DNA from: Pseudomonadota bacterium
Lineage (GTDB): Bacteria; Pseudomonadota; Gammaproteobacteria; Acidiferrobacterales; Acidiferrobacteraceae
Length of the DNA stretch: 54,242 bases
Direction of reading: 5' to 3'
NCBI GenBank assembly: GCA_021785035.1
Contig: JAJYGP010000013.1
Coordinates: forward strand, 1-54,242
Part shown: one piece after another, positions 18,799 to 27,902 of the stretch
Layout of the letters: every line of letters begins with the position of its first letter
Numbering within the stretch: the first letter of the stretch is position 1
The notes under the pieces: model-generated
Told to the model about the DNA's origin: nothing
Database searches by the model: none
Seen by the model: only the letters and a program-made list of their open reading frames with translations
Program-made: the position numbers and the translations under genes

Positions 18799-19362
18799 AT
18801 GAACGCGATCACATCATTGGCCAATCAATTCTTGATCGCCATGCCCAGCCTTGGTGATCCCAACTTTTTCCGTACCGTCACCCTGATTTGTGAACACAGT
18901 GCGGAAGGGGCCATGGGTATCGTCATCAATCGGCCGCTTGACTTGACGCTCGCAGACGTCTTCCAGCAGCTCGATATAGAGAGCGACGGTTGTCTCGCCG
19001 CCCGCCAGTTCGTCTACCTGGGAGGACCGATTCAGAACAACCGCGGTTTCGTGCTGCATGAGCCACTAGGCTCTTGGGAGTCGACTTTAGCCGTGACCGA
19101 GACCCTAGGCATCTCAACTTCACGCGACATCCTCGTGGCCATGGCCCATAACGAGGGTCCGGAGCACTTTCTACTCGCCCTAGGCTACGCCGGCTGGGCG
19201 CCCGGGCAACTGGAACAGGAGATCGCCGATAACGCGTGGTTGAGTAGTCCGGCCACATCCGAGATCCTTTTTAAGACACCGCCCGAGGCGCGCTGGTCGG
19301 CGGCCGCCCACCTCTTGGGCGTCGACATGGCTCACTTGTGCGTCGACGCCGGTCATGCGTGA
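18799..19362 (+). CDS. algH: YqgE/AlgH family protein
   Basis: A 187-residue member of the UPF0301 family. Typical blocks are LANQFLIAMPSLGDPNFFRT at the start, HSAEGAMGIVINRPLDLTL, VYLGGPIQNNRGFVLH and GYAGWAPGQLEQEIADNAWL. The biochemical role is unknown; the name comes from an alginate-related locus in Pseudomonas. GAGGGA six bases before the ATG is a good ribosome binding site. The 185 bases between this gene and the tonB-like gene hold no recognised gene. It is followed by ruvX after 72 bases. Confidence 0.94.
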   Translation: MNAITSLANQFLIAMPSLGDPNFFRTVTLICEHSAEGAMGIVINRPLDLTLADVFQQLDIESDGCLAARQFVYLGGPIQNNRGFVLHEPLGSWESTLAVTETLGISTSRDILVAMAHNEGPEHFLLALGYAGWAPGQLEQEIADNAWLSSPATSEILFKTPPEARWSAAAHLLGVDMAHLCVDAGHA

Positions 19363-19434
19363 AGGCGGCTCTGAAACCGTAGCGCGGCGTAGGATGTGCG
19401 GTCTCGGTTGGACGCGTACAGCGGGAATCAGCTT

Positions 19435-19938
19435 ATGTCACCGCCTCTAACGGACGACTCGAGCGCTACAGAGCTACCCGCCCGCACCTACCTTGGCTTT
19501 GACTACGGCACAAAATCGATCGGGGTCGCGGTCGGCCGACTGCCCTCGGGACGCGCCGAAGGGGCAGGAGCGATCACAGGGCTTGCCCGAGGGCCGGACT
19601 GGACGGCCATAGAACGCCTCATGCAGCTATGGGAACCTGACGGATTGGTTGTCGGACTCCCCCGCAACATGGACGGCAGCGATAATCCCATGACGGCCCG
19701 TAGTCTCCGCTTTGGCAGGCGCTTGGACGGCCGCTATCATCTGCCGGTATACTGGGTTGATGAACGGCTCACGACCGCCACGGCACGCGAGCATGTCCTA
19801 GAAACGGGCGCACGCCGCACGCGGCGCAAGGCGATGCTGGATACCCTGGCGGCGGTTGCCATACTGCAGGCCTTTTTCGACGATCCAGAGAGCCGTGGGT
19901 CGGTATACGCCACTACCGGGAGAAGTCACGGTCAATGA
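19435..19938 (+). CDS. ruvX: RuvX/YqgF nuclease (pre-16S rRNA processing)
   Basis: RNase H-fold nuclease thought to process the 5' end of 16S rRNA, formerly called a putative Holliday junction resolvase. The protein has 167 residues from the ATG at 19435. Hallmarks are YLGFDYGTKSIGVAVG, LVVGLPRNMDGSDNPMT, VYWVDERLTTATA, and the final acidic block MLDTLAAVAILQAF. The upstream ATG at 19396 would add only 13 non-family residues. Its stop overlaps the pyrR start by four bases, a coupling kept in many gammaproteobacteria. Confidence 0.93.
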   Translation: MSPPLTDDSSATELPARTYLGFDYGTKSIGVAVGRLPSGRAEGAGAITGLARGPDWTAIERLMQLWEPDGLVVGLPRNMDGSDNPMTARSLRFGRRLDGRYHLPVYWVDERLTTATAREHVLETGARRTRRKAMLDTLAAVAILQAFFDDPESRGSVYATTGRSHGQ

Positions 19939-20423
19939 TCGATGTTGAAGAAGCCCTCGCGCGCATGGCCGATGGCATAGCCCTCCTCAAAGATCAGCGC
20001 CCGGTGATGATCGGTATCCATACCGGAGGGGTGTGGGTGGCGGAGCGACTACACCATCGACTCGGCCTTGCCGACGCCCTAGGAACATTGGATATCTCGT
20101 TTTATCGGGACGACTTCAGCCGCGTGGGCATGAACCCCCAGGTCAAAACCTCGCAGCTTCCGGTCTCGCTCGAGGGCCGCCATATCGTACTCGTCGACGA
20201 CGTCCTCCATACGGGCCGAACCATTCGCGCAGCCCTCAATGAGATATTCGATTTTGCCCGACCGGCATCGATCTCGTTGGCGGTTTTGATCGTTCGAGAC
20301 GGCCGTGAATTGCCGATCCAGCCTGATGTGGTCGGGGCGGCGATCGCGCTGCGGCCTGGGGAGCACCTGAAACTGACCGGCCCGAACCCGCTCGGCATCA
20401 AAATCATGGAGAAGGCCGAGTGA
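19935..20423 (+). CDS. pyrR: PyrR bifunctional pyrimidine regulator / uracil phosphoribosyltransferase
   Basis: A 162-residue PRPP-binding protein. The PRPP loop is [20 protein letters not shown], and the family blocks [19 protein letters not shown] and [12 protein letters not shown] are present. In Gram-positives PyrR attenuates pyr operon transcription by binding RNA; in gammaproteobacteria the gene sits upstream of pyrB and its regulatory role is less certain (established knowledge). No clear attenuator was found near pyrB because the genes overlap by four bases on both sides, leaving no leader. Confidence 0.95.
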   Translation: MIDVEEALARMADGIALLKDQRPVMIGIHTGGVWVAERLHHRLGLADALGTLDISFYRDDFSRVGMNPQVKTSQLPVSLEGRHIVLVDDVLHTGRTIRAALNEIFDFARPASISLAVLIVRDGRELPIQPDVVGAAIALRPGEHLKLTGPNPLGIKIMEKAE

Positions 20424-21394
20424 TCACCGACATCCAAGTCGACGACCATGGGCGCCACCGCCATTTCTTGACCACCGAAGGTCTGTCCGCCAAGGCCATA
20501 GGGGAGATTCTCGATACTGCAGAATCGTTCATCAGCGTTGGGGAACGCGAGATCAAAAAGGTCCCGTTATTGCGCGGCAAAACCATCGTCAACCTTTTTT
20601 TCGAAGCCAGTACCCGCACAAGAACGACATTTGAGATCGCAGGAAAGCGCCTATCGGCCGACATCATCAACATCAACACCAGCGTATCGGCGACCCAAAA
20701 GGGCGAAAGCCTCCTTGATACCGTCCGCAACCTCGAGGCCATGCATACCGACCTCTTTGTGGTGCGTCACCCCGTAAGCGGGGCGGCCGACCTCATCGCG
20801 CGTTCGGTCCCAAACCACGTTCATGTCGTCAACGCCGGTGACGGACGCCACGCACACCCGACCCAGGGTCTGCTCGACATGTTTACGATCCGCCGCTACA
20901 AAGGCGGCTTTGCCAATCTCAAGGTCGCAATCGTAGGGGACGTTCTCCACTCGCGCGTCGCCCGCTCCCAAATTCATGCCTTGACCGCTCTCGGCACGGG
21001 CGAGGTACGTGTGATCGGTCCGCGATCCTTACTCCCTTTCGCCGTCGAAAGCCTGGGGGCCAAATCCTATACGACCATGGCCGAAGGGCTCGCCGGAGTC
21101 GATGTCATTATCATGCTACGCCTGCAATTTGAACGTATGAGCGGGGCCTTGATCCCGAGCGCCCATGAATATTTTAGTCTGTACGGCCTGACGCCCGAAC
21201 GTCTGGCGCTCGCCGATCCAGAGGCCATCGTAATGCATCCAGGGCCCATGAATCGCGGCCTCGAAATCGCTTCGGAGGTCGCCGATGGACCGCAATCGGT
21301 GATACTGCCGCAGGTCACATTCGGTATCGCGGTGCGTATGGCGATTTTGGCACGCCTCGCCGGGGCGGCGGGAACGGAGACCAAAAGTCCATGA
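20420..21394 (+). CDS. pyrB: aspartate carbamoyltransferase catalytic subunit
   Basis: Catalyses the committed step of pyrimidine synthesis, carbamoyl phosphate plus aspartate to N-carbamoylaspartate. The 324-residue protein starts with GTG inside the pyrR stop. Substrate-binding segments are [16 protein letters not shown] (carbamoyl phosphate), [11 protein letters not shown], and [13 protein letters not shown]. No pyrI gene is present. The downstream pseudo-dihydroorotase suggests the Pseudomonas-type dodecamer in which an inactive DHOase scaffolds PyrB (inference from established knowledge of PyrB-PyrC'). Confidence 0.96.
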   Translation: MITDIQVDDHGRHRHFLTTEGLSAKAIGEILDTAESFISVGEREIKKVPLLRGKTIVNLFFEASTRTRTTFEIAGKRLSADIININTSVSATQKGESLLDTVRNLEAMHTDLFVVRHPVSGAADLIARSVPNHVHVVNAGDGRHAHPTQGLLDMFTIRRYKGGFANLKVAIVGDVLHSRVARSQIHALTALGTGEVRVIGPRSLLPFAVESLGAKSYTTMAEGLAGVDVIIMLRLQFERMSGALIPSAHEYFSLYGLTPERLALADPEAIVMHPGPMNRGLEIASEVADGPQSVILPQVTFGIAVRMAILARLAGAAGTETKSP

Positions 21395-22704
21395 ATATCG
21401 TGATCAGCGGGGGACGCATCATCGATCCCAGCCAAGGACTGGATCAAGTTGGCTCACTCTTTATCCATGACGACCGCCTCGTCGGGTTCGAGGCGCCGCC
21501 GGGCTTTAGCGCCGAGCGCACAATAGACGCACGCGGGCTCGTGGTGTGCCCAGGCCTCATAGACTTGCGGGCACGCCTCCGGGAACCGGGGCTTGAACAT
21601 AAAGCGACCCTGGAAAGCGAGACCCGGGCCGCAGCGGCAGGCGGCATCACCACTCTATGCAACCCCCCGGACACGACACCCCCCCTCGATAACCCAGCGC
21701 TCGCCGAATGGATGATAGACCGCGCAAGGCAGCTCGGTGCGGCGGCGGTGCTGCCCATAGGGGCCCTGACGCGCGGGCTTTCCGGGACCCACTTAGCCGA
21801 CATGCACGCCCTCCATACGGCCGGGTGCGTAGGGGTAGGCAACGCCTACGCCGCCATCAAAGATACGGCCGTGCTGCGACACGCCCTAGAGTACGCAGCC
21901 GGCCTTGATCTTTTGGTGTTCTTGACACCAGAAGACCCATGGCTTGGCGCGCACGGCATCATGCATGAGGGCCGGGTGGCGACCCGACTGGGCTTGGCTG
22001 GGATCCCGGCCAGCGCCGAAACAGTGGCCCTGTCCCGCGATCTGATCTTGATCGAACAGACCGGGGCCCGGGTCCACTTTTGCGGACTCTCGACGGCCGC
22101 GGGCCTAGCCCTAATGGCCGCCGCCAAAGAACGTGGACTTCCGGTCACCGCCGACACCCCGATACACCAGCTCTATCTGACCGAAGACGACGTCGGGTTT
22201 TTTGATAGCCAGTGCCACGTACGTCCGCCTCTGCGTACCCTTCAAGACCGCGAGGCCCTGAGGACCGCGGTCGCAGAAGGCGTAATCGATGCCGTCTGTT
22301 CAGACCACCAGCCCCACGAAGAAGACGCGAAACGGGTACCTTTTAGTAACTCGGAACCGGGCATTGCGGGGCTTGAAACCCTCCTGCCTCTCACCTTGCA
22401 ACTCGCCGATCTCGGAATCTTGACCTTGAAAGACGCGCTAGCGCGCCTGACCGCGGGCCCCGCCGCGATCCTCGGCCGACCCGAGGGGACCTTACGCAGC
22501 GGCCGGTCGGCTGACGTCTGTATCTTTGACCCGAACACGTCCTGGACACCCGAGCCTGCAAGCCTCCGGAGCCGGGGACGCAATAGCCCGTTTTTTGGTA
22601 AGCCGCTCCGCGGTCAGGTCATCCTGACCCTGAAAAACGGCCATATCTGTTACGAGAAGTCGGCCGCCAATAAAGCCACGACGCGCGATCGCGCGCCGGG
22701 TTGA
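21391..22704 (+). CDS. pyrC': inactive dihydroorotase homologue PyrC' (ATCase scaffold)
   Basis: A 437-residue dihydroorotase-fold protein. The block that normally reads D-x-H-x-H-L-R-E-P-G is [10 protein letters not shown] here, with Arg60 and Arg62 in place of both zinc-binding histidines, so catalysis is not expected. Other family blocks are kept: [44 protein letters not shown] and [16 protein letters not shown]. This is the pattern of PyrC', which in Pseudomonas binds PyrB and is needed for its assembly but lacks activity. A functional DHOase must then be encoded elsewhere. The gene overlaps the pyrB stop by four bases, and its 3' end overlaps the convergent GT30-like gene by 55 bases. 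Confidence 0.9.
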   Translation: MNIVISGGRIIDPSQGLDQVGSLFIHDDRLVGFEAPPGFSAERTIDARGLVVCPGLIDLRARLREPGLEHKATLESETRAAAAGGITTLCNPPDTTPPLDNPALAEWMIDRARQLGAAAVLPIGALTRGLSGTHLADMHALHTAGCVGVGNAYAAIKDTAVLRHALEYAAGLDLLVFLTPEDPWLGAHGIMHEGRVATRLGLAGIPASAETVALSRDLILIEQTGARVHFCGLSTAAGLALMAAAKERGLPVTADTPIHQLYLTEDDVGFFDSQCHVRPPLRTLQDREALRTAVAEGVIDAVCSDHQPHEEDAKRVPFSNSEPGIAGLETLLPLTLQLADLGILTLKDALARLTAGPAAILGRPEGTLRSGRSADVCIFDPNTSWTPEPASLRSRGRNSPFFGKPLRGQVILTLKNGHICYEKSAANKATTRDRAPG

Positions 22705-23723
22705 AGCGCAACCCAGTCGCGCAACCTCGCGGCTCGACTTGCGCGGAGCACGGGATCCGCCATCAAGCGCGCTGTCTCGACCGTGAGCGCCGCTTCGTGA
22801 TCGCATGCGATGACCGCATCCGCCAAAACCGCGGCCCCGACGAGGGGATCATGGTGCCGCGGGCCCACCACCACAGACACCCCAGCCGAGAGCGCGATCA
22901 AGGCGTCCGTTGGCCCCTCCGCGAAGGTGCCGCCCATCACGATGGCGTCGGCACAGGCATACATGGCCTGCCGCGCCGATTCCTCCTCGATGTAATAAAC
23001 ACGGGTTTTCGGGGGCACTTCGGAGGTCATGAGCCGCTTCTGGCGGGTCGTCAGAAGATGGTATTTGATCGACTCCCGGTACACCTCTTCGTGGCGCGCG
23101 GCGTCCGCTGGCGCGAGCGCAAGAAGACCGCCGCTGCGCGCCGAGATATTGAGGAAGGTGGCATAAGCCAGGGTCTCCTCGCCGGGCACCGTGGCGGCAA
23201 AGTACATAAGCCAACGTCCGGCCTTGCGTACGCTCTGAAAGCGACCACAAAAGGTCTCATCGACCGGTTCCAAAGGCGCCGGCCAATCGAGGCAGGGGTT
23301 GCCGGTGACAAGCCCGCCGCCGATCGCCGTGGCTTGAGCCTCGCTATCGACCAGCACCCGCCCCAGACCCAAAAGATCCGGCGATCGGGCATTGATCCAT
23401 GAAACGGGGCAGACCCCATGGTGCGCGATGCCGCGCGCCATGGGGTGGTCGTCCAGGATCACGAGACCGGCCGGTTTCAGGCGCAAAGCCACCCGTTCCG
23501 GACCGAAGCGAGGCGCCAGCGCCCATGGCCAGGGTTCTTGGTAGGGGCCCTCATCCAAAAGGAGCACCGCCACAGGCCGCGTGAGACGCGCCGCCAGATC
23601 CTCGAGAAAACCGCGGGCCGCCTGCACGCTCTCGCAGGTCGCGACCACCCAGACCGCCCCCGGTAAAGGGGGCTTGGCCGACCACAGCCACTGAAATCCG
23701 CGCAGTAAAGGGGTGTCGGCCAT
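22650..23723 (-). CDS. Kdo transferase (WaaA/GT30)-like protein, divergent
   Basis: A 357-residue protein whose order of segments resembles WaaA, the lipid A Kdo transferase: CPVSWINARSPDLLGLG, GLVTGNPCLDWPAPLEP, a MYFAATVPGEE segment in the place of the usual A-S-T-H-x-G-E-E, LALAPADAARHEE in place of the V-P-R-H-P-E-R strand, and VMGGTFAEGPTDALIALSAG followed by VVVGPRHHDPL in place of the G-G-H-N-P-L-E region. Key residues differ, so it may be an inactive or re-purposed paralogue. The ATG at 23723 lies six bases after the murI stop; an upstream start at 23981 would run deep into murI. It is the last gene of the pilT-murI operon. Confidence 0.6.
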   Translation of the reverse strand: MADTPLLRGFQWLWSAKPPLPGAVWVVATCESVQAARGFLEDLAARLTRPVAVLLLDEGPYQEPWPWALAPRFGPERVALRLKPAGLVILDDHPMARGIAHHGVCPVSWINARSPDLLGLGRVLVDSEAQATAIGGGLVTGNPCLDWPAPLEPVDETFCGRFQSVRKAGRWLMYFAATVPGEETLAYATFLNISARSGGLLALAPADAARHEEVYRESIKYHLLTTRQKRLMTSEVPPKTRVYYIEEESARQAMYACADAIVMGGTFAEGPTDALIALSAGVSVVVGPRHHDPLVGAAVLADAVIACDHEAALTVETARLMADPVLRASRAARLRDWVALQPGARSRVVALLAADFS

Positions 23724-23728
23724 AGGCG

Positions 23729-24529
23729 TTACCAATGAACCAGATGAACATCGGGCAGCGGTCGCCCGAGACACAAGGCCCCTACCGCCCGAAACCGCTG
23801 CGGAAGGTCCGTGACGAAGTACTCGTGCTCTTGAACATGGCACGGGGCAGTCCGACACAGATTCCAACTTGTCAGCAACTCCAGGACCCGCATGGCGGTG
23901 GTGTGTGCGGAATCCACCAAGGTCATATCTGGTCCCACGAGCCGTGCCAGCAAGGGCTTCAAAAGGGGGTAATGGGTACAACCCAAGACCAAGGTGTCGA
24001 CGTCCTCGGCTACCACCGGCTTTAAGTATTCTTGCGCGGTCAACTCGGTCACCGGATGATCAAGCCACCCCTCTTCGACAAGCGGCGCAAACAGCGGACA
24101 GGCCTGAGAGACCACCGTAAAATCCGGGCGGTACTCGTGGATAGCGCGCTCATAAGCTCCTGAATTGACGGTCGTAAGGGTAGCCAAGACCCCGACCCGT
24201 CCAGAGCGGCTGGCGACGGCGGCGCGGGCCCCGGCGTCGAGGACGTCGACCACCGGAACCGGTGACATGGCGACGATGGCTGGTAAGGCCACGGCCGCCA
24301 TCGTGTTGCAGGCCACCACCAGCATCTTCACATCGCGCCGTAAAAGAAACTCAGTGATCTGGGCCGCGTAACCCGCGACCGTCGCCGACGACTTTGTGCC
24401 GTAAGGCAATCGAGCGGTATCGCCAAAATAGAGGATGCGTTCATGAGGAAGGGCAGCCATCAGGGCATGGGCCACCGTCAGGCCCCCGATACCCGAATCG
24501 AAGACGCCGATAGGGCGATCGCGATCCAC
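23729..24529 (-). CDS. murI: glutamate racemase
   Basis: Cofactor-independent enzyme making D-glutamate for peptidoglycan. The 266 residues include PIGVFDSGIGGLTVAHAL, YFGDTARLPYGTKS, and both catalytic cysteines, in VACNTMAAVAL and LGCTHYPLLKPLL. It starts with GTG immediately after the SemiSWEET stop, with AAGGGG eight bases upstream serving as the ribosome binding site. It belongs to the tightly packed pilT-pilU-SemiSWEET-murI unit, an odd partnership of motility, transport and wall synthesis. Confidence 0.95.
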   Translation of the reverse strand: MDRDRPIGVFDSGIGGLTVAHALMAALPHERILYFGDTARLPYGTKSSATVAGYAAQITEFLLRRDVKMLVVACNTMAAVALPAIVAMSPVPVVDVLDAGARAAVASRSGRVGVLATLTTVNSGAYERAIHEYRPDFTVVSQACPLFAPLVEEGWLDHPVTELTAQEYLKPVVAEDVDTLVLGCTHYPLLKPLLARLVGPDMTLVDSAHTTAMRVLELLTSWNLCRTAPCHVQEHEYFVTDLPQRFRAVGALCLGRPLPDVHLVHW

Positions 24530-24781
24530 TTAAAAAAACCCCTTAAATACGATCATTGTGCAAGCCAGTACGAAAGTGGCCACGTTGGCCACCACCACCG
24601 GGGTCGAGTGAATAACGAGCCCGTAGACTATCCACAAAAAGACCCCGAAGGCGAATATCAGATACATCGCCAGCGACACGTCGGCGGCCGACCGAGAACG
24701 CCAGGTCTTCACAACTTGGGGGACAAACGCGATAACAGTCATGGTACCGGCCACATATCCGACCCATGTGGCCGCGTCCAC
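24530..24781 (-). CDS. SemiSWEET-type small transporter
   Basis: An 83-residue three-helix membrane protein of the MtN3/PQ-loop family; bacterial SemiSWEETs dimerise to carry sugars across the inner membrane. It shows the PQ motif in AFVPQVVKTWRSRSAADVSL and helices VGYVAGTMTVIAFV, MYLIFAFGVFLWIVYGLVI and VVVANVATFVLACTMIVF. The GTG at 24781 lies eight bases after the pilU stop and gives the normal family length; a longer reading from 24940 adds basic non-membrane residues that shadow pilU. It fits between pilU and murI with no gap, so it must be cotranscribed. The substrate is unknown. Confidence 0.82.
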   Translation of the reverse strand: MDAATWVGYVAGTMTVIAFVPQVVKTWRSRSAADVSLAMYLIFAFGVFLWIVYGLVIHSTPVVVANVATFVLACTMIVFKGFF

Positions 24782-24791
24782 GGACCCGAGA

Positions 24792-25904
24792 TCAAAAAGT
24801 GATATTGCGCATCGAGTCGCCGAGCGCCCCGTCCTTCGCGTCTTTGCTCTGCAGCTTGATGCGTAGGCGTAGGTCGTTCTGGGAGTCGGCGTTGCGCATA
24901 GCCTCATCGTAACTGATAAGACCCGCATCGTATAGGCCAAAGAGCGCCTGATCGAAGGTTTGCATGCCGGCTTCCCCGGATTTGGCCATGAGCTCTTTTA
25001 TGCCATGGATCTCGCCCTTCAAAATCAAGTCCGCAATCAGCGGGGTATTGATCATGACCTCCACCGCCGCCACCCGTCCGGTCGCGTCCTTCTTTGGTAT
25101 AAGGCGCTGGGAAATCACCGCCTTCAGGTTCAAAGAGAGATCCATGAGCAACTGGCCGCGTCGATCCTCGGGGAAAAAATTGATAATGCGATCCAGGGCC
25201 TGGTTTGCGCTATTGGCATGAAGCGTCGTCAAACACAGGTGACCGGTCTCGGCAAACGCCACCGCGTAGTCCATGGTCTCGCGGGCCCTCACCTCGCCTA
25301 TGAGAATGACGTCGGGGGCCTGACGTAGGGTGTTTTTCAGGGCCGACTCGAACGAATCGGTATCGACCCCCACCTCGCGCTGAGTAATGATGCAATTCCT
25401 ATGTTCGTGCACAAATTCGATCGGGTCTTCTATGGTGATGATATGGCCATTCGAATACTGATTACGGTAGCCGACCATGGCCGCAAGCGACGTCGATTTC
25501 CCGGACCCGGTCGCGCCGACGAAAATGACGAGACCGCGCTTCGTCAGGGCAATATCCTTCAAGACAGCGGGAAGATTCAGCTGTTCGAAGTCCGGGATTT
25601 TGGTCTCGATCTTACGGAGCACCATCCCGACCCGCTGCTGTTGACGAAAGACATTGACGCGAAACCGGCCGACGTCCTGTGGGCTTATGGCAAAGTTGCA
25701 CTCATTGTTCTCCTCAAACTCGCTGCGCTGCTCCTCGTTCATGATGCTATAAACGAATTGCCGGGCTTGCTCGGCACTCAAGGCTTGGCGCGTGATCGGC
25801 GTCAACTTGCCATCGACCCGCAAGCTGGGTGCTACACCGGCCGTGATGTAGAGATCGGAAGCGCCCTTTTCGACCATCAGGCGCAATAAATCAACGAAAC
25901 CCAC
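24792..25904 (-). CDS. pilU: type IV pilus retraction ATPase PilU
   Basis: Hexameric AAA-type secretion ATPase of 370 residues that assists PilT in pilus retraction. Walker A is GATGSGKSTSLAAM, the Asp box region is TIEDPIEFVHEHRNC, Walker B is DVILIGEVRARETMDYA, and the His box is TGHLCLTTLHANSA. The PilT signature AIRNLIRE is absent, replaced by LIADLILKGEIHGIKEL, which marks PilU. The GTG at 25904 follows the pilT stop by one base with GGAGG just upstream, hence the choice over the start at 25943. Confidence 0.94.
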   Translation of the reverse strand: MGFVDLLRLMVEKGASDLYITAGVAPSLRVDGKLTPITRQALSAEQARQFVYSIMNEEQRSEFEENNECNFAISPQDVGRFRVNVFRQQQRVGMVLRKIETKIPDFEQLNLPAVLKDIALTKRGLVIFVGATGSGKSTSLAAMVGYRNQYSNGHIITIEDPIEFVHEHRNCIITQREVGVDTDSFESALKNTLRQAPDVILIGEVRARETMDYAVAFAETGHLCLTTLHANSANQALDRIINFFPEDRRGQLLMDLSLNLKAVISQRLIPKKDATGRVAAVEVMINTPLIADLILKGEIHGIKELMAKSGEAGMQTFDQALFGLYDAGLISYDEAMRNADSQNDLRLRIKLQSKDAKDGALGDSMRNITF

Positions 25905-25905
25905 G

Positions 25906-26982
25906 CTACCTCCGAGCGGCGGCTGGCGCCGCCGTGCCGGCATTGGCGTTGAACGAATCCTTGTTGGCAGCCTTGCCGCGCGCCTCCTCGACCGTCACTT
26001 GACGCGCCCGAACCATCTCGAGTAAGCACTGATCGAGGGTCTGCATCCCGACCGACTGGCTCGTCTGGATCGCCGAATACATCTGAGCAATCTTGTTTTC
26101 GCGGATCAAATTGCGGATCGCCGGCGTACCTATCATGATCTCGTGGGCCGCGATCCGGCCGCCGCCCACCTTCTTCATAAGGGTCTGCGAGATCACCGCC
26201 CGCAACGATTCGGACAGCATGGACCGAACCATCTCCTTTTCGGCAGCCGGAAACACGTCGACAACGCGGTCGATGGTTTTGGCCGCCGAGCTCGTGTGCA
26301 AGGTGCCGAACACCAAATGACCGGTCTCGGCGGCGGTCAACGCCAAGCGAATGGTTTCGAGATCACGAAGCTCGCCCACCAGAATCACGTCGGGATCTTC
26401 ACGCAGCGCCGAGCGTAGCGCGTTTTCAAATCCCAAGGTATCGCGGTGGACCTCGCGCTGATTGACTAGGCAATTCTTGCTGGTATGGACAAACTCGATC
26501 GGGTCTTCGATGGTCAGGATGTGTTCTCTGCGAGTTTCGTTCACGTGGTCGATCATGGCCGCGAGCGTCGTCGATTTACCGGAGCCCGTCGGTCCGGTTA
26601 CCAACACGATACCGCGCGGCTGGTCTGATATCTGCTTAAAAATCGCAGGGGCGCCGAGTTGTTCTAAGGTCAGAACCTTGGACGGGATGGTCCGAAAGAC
26701 CGCGGCCGGCCCCCGGTTCTGGTTAAAGGCGTTAACGCGAAAGCGAGCGATATTCGGAAGTTCGAACGAAAAATCGCACTCCAGGCGTTCTTCATACTCC
26801 TTTTGCTGCTTGTCGTTCATGATGTCGTAGACCATATTGTGGACGCCGCGATCGTCCAGGGGGTCTACGTTGATGCGTTTTACGTCGCCATCGACGCGAA
26901 TCAGCGGCGGCAAACCGGACGACAAATGCAAATCGGAGGCCTTCTGTTTGAAGGCAAAAGCCAAAAGTTCTGCGATGTCCAT
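25906..26982 (-). CDS. pilT: type IV pilus retraction ATPase PilT
   Basis: Motor ATPase for pilus retraction, 358 residues from the ATG at 26982 (MDIAELLAFAFKQKASDLHL, the usual PilT start). Walker A is GPTGSGKSTTLAAM, followed by TIEDPIEFVHTSKNC, Walker B ending VGELRDLETIRLA, the His box TGHLVFGTLHTSSA and the PilT signature AIRNLIRENK near residue 290. An upstream start at 27069 would add 29 residues overlapping the promoter region. Divergent from proC, as in Pseudomonas. It forms the head of the pilT-pilU-SemiSWEET-murI operon. Confidence 0.96.
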   Translation of the reverse strand: MDIAELLAFAFKQKASDLHLSSGLPPLIRVDGDVKRINVDPLDDRGVHNMVYDIMNDKQQKEYEERLECDFSFELPNIARFRVNAFNQNRGPAAVFRTIPSKVLTLEQLGAPAIFKQISDQPRGIVLVTGPTGSGKSTTLAAMIDHVNETRREHILTIEDPIEFVHTSKNCLVNQREVHRDTLGFENALRSALREDPDVILVGELRDLETIRLALTAAETGHLVFGTLHTSSAAKTIDRVVDVFPAAEKEMVRSMLSESLRAVISQTLMKKVGGGRIAAHEIMIGTPAIRNLIRENKIAQMYSAIQTSQSVGMQTLDQCLLEMVRARQVTVEEARGKAANKDSFNANAGTAAPAAARR

Positions 26983-27083
26983 GCTTTGGGGTACCCAGGT
27001 GAAGGCTAATTGAAGTATAACGGGCCTAAGCGCCGAGACAAGGCGCCCTTCCCCTTCAGGAAGGCACACCTTACACTGAAACC

Positions 27084-27902
27084 ATGAAAAAACTCTCGAT
27101 CGGCATCATTGGGGCAGGGAATATGGGGCTGGCGTTGGCATCCGGGCTTGCGGCCGGGTCTTTGACCGAACTTGTCGTCTCGGACCCGAATCCCGACAAA
27201 CGGCGCGCCATCGAGCAACTCGGGGTCATGACCGAAACCGACAACAACGCCCTGGTCGAGCGCATCGAGATCCTGGTGTTGGCGGTAAAGCCCCAGCATC
27301 TCCCCGCTCTCTGCCGGGCCCTGGCGCCGGCCGTCGCGCGCCGCGCGCCGCTCGTGGTCTCGGTGGCGGCCGGTGCCCGCACCGCCGATATCGGCCGCTG
27401 GCTCGGCAGCGGCCTGGCAGTCGTCCGAGCCATGCCCAACACCCCGGCGCTACTGAAGGCGGGGGCGAGTGTCCTCTACGGCAACGCGCTCACCACAAGC
27501 GCCCACCGCGAAGCCGCGGAAACGGTTCTGCGCGCGGTCTCAGAGGTCTTCTGGGTCGATGATGAGGCCCTAATGGACGCCGTCACGGCGGTGTCGGGGA
27601 GCGGTCCCGCCTACCTCTTCTTGTTCCTTGAGGCCTTTATAAAGGCCGCAGCTGACGTTGGCCTCCCCGAACCGCTTTGCGCCGCGCTCGCCATCGAGAC
27701 TACACTAGGGGCCGCGCGCATGGCGAAGGCGGACCCGCAAGCGGTCGCAGACTTAAGGCGTCGCGTAACATCCCCTAACGGCACCACAGAGCAGGCGGTG
27801 AAAAGCTTTATGGCTGATGGGTTCATGGACATTGTCGCCCGAGCCGTGACCGCCGCCGCCCGGCGCTCCCAGCAAATCGGCGACGAACTAGGGGCCTTAT
27901 GA
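27084..27902 (+). CDS. proC: pyrroline-5-carboxylate reductase
   Basis: NAD(P)H-dependent last step of proline synthesis. The 272 residues begin with the Rossmann motif IGIIGAGNMGLALASGL, then LAVKPQHLP, VVRAMPNTPALLKAGAS and the signature VSGSGPAYLFLFLEAFIKAA. The stop overlaps the yggT start by four bases. The gene for the PLP-binding protein YggS, which often lies between pilT and proC, is not present here. Confidence 0.96.
   Translation: MKKLSIGIIGAGNMGLALASGLAAGSLTELVVSDPNPDKRRAIEQLGVMTETDNNALVERIEILVLAVKPQHLPALCRALAPAVARRAPLVVSVAAGARTADIGRWLGSGLAVVRAMPNTPALLKAGASVLYGNALTTSAHREAAETVLRAVSEVFWVDDEALMDAVTAVSGSGPAYLFLFLEAFIKAAADVGLPEPLCAALAIETTLGAARMAKADPQAVADLRRRVTSPNGTTEQAVKSFMADGFMDIVARAVTAAARRSQQIGDELGAL

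Noticed and set aside
23724-23981. N-terminal extension of the GT30-like protein
   Set aside because: The extra 86 residues overlap the murI coding region and have no family similarity.
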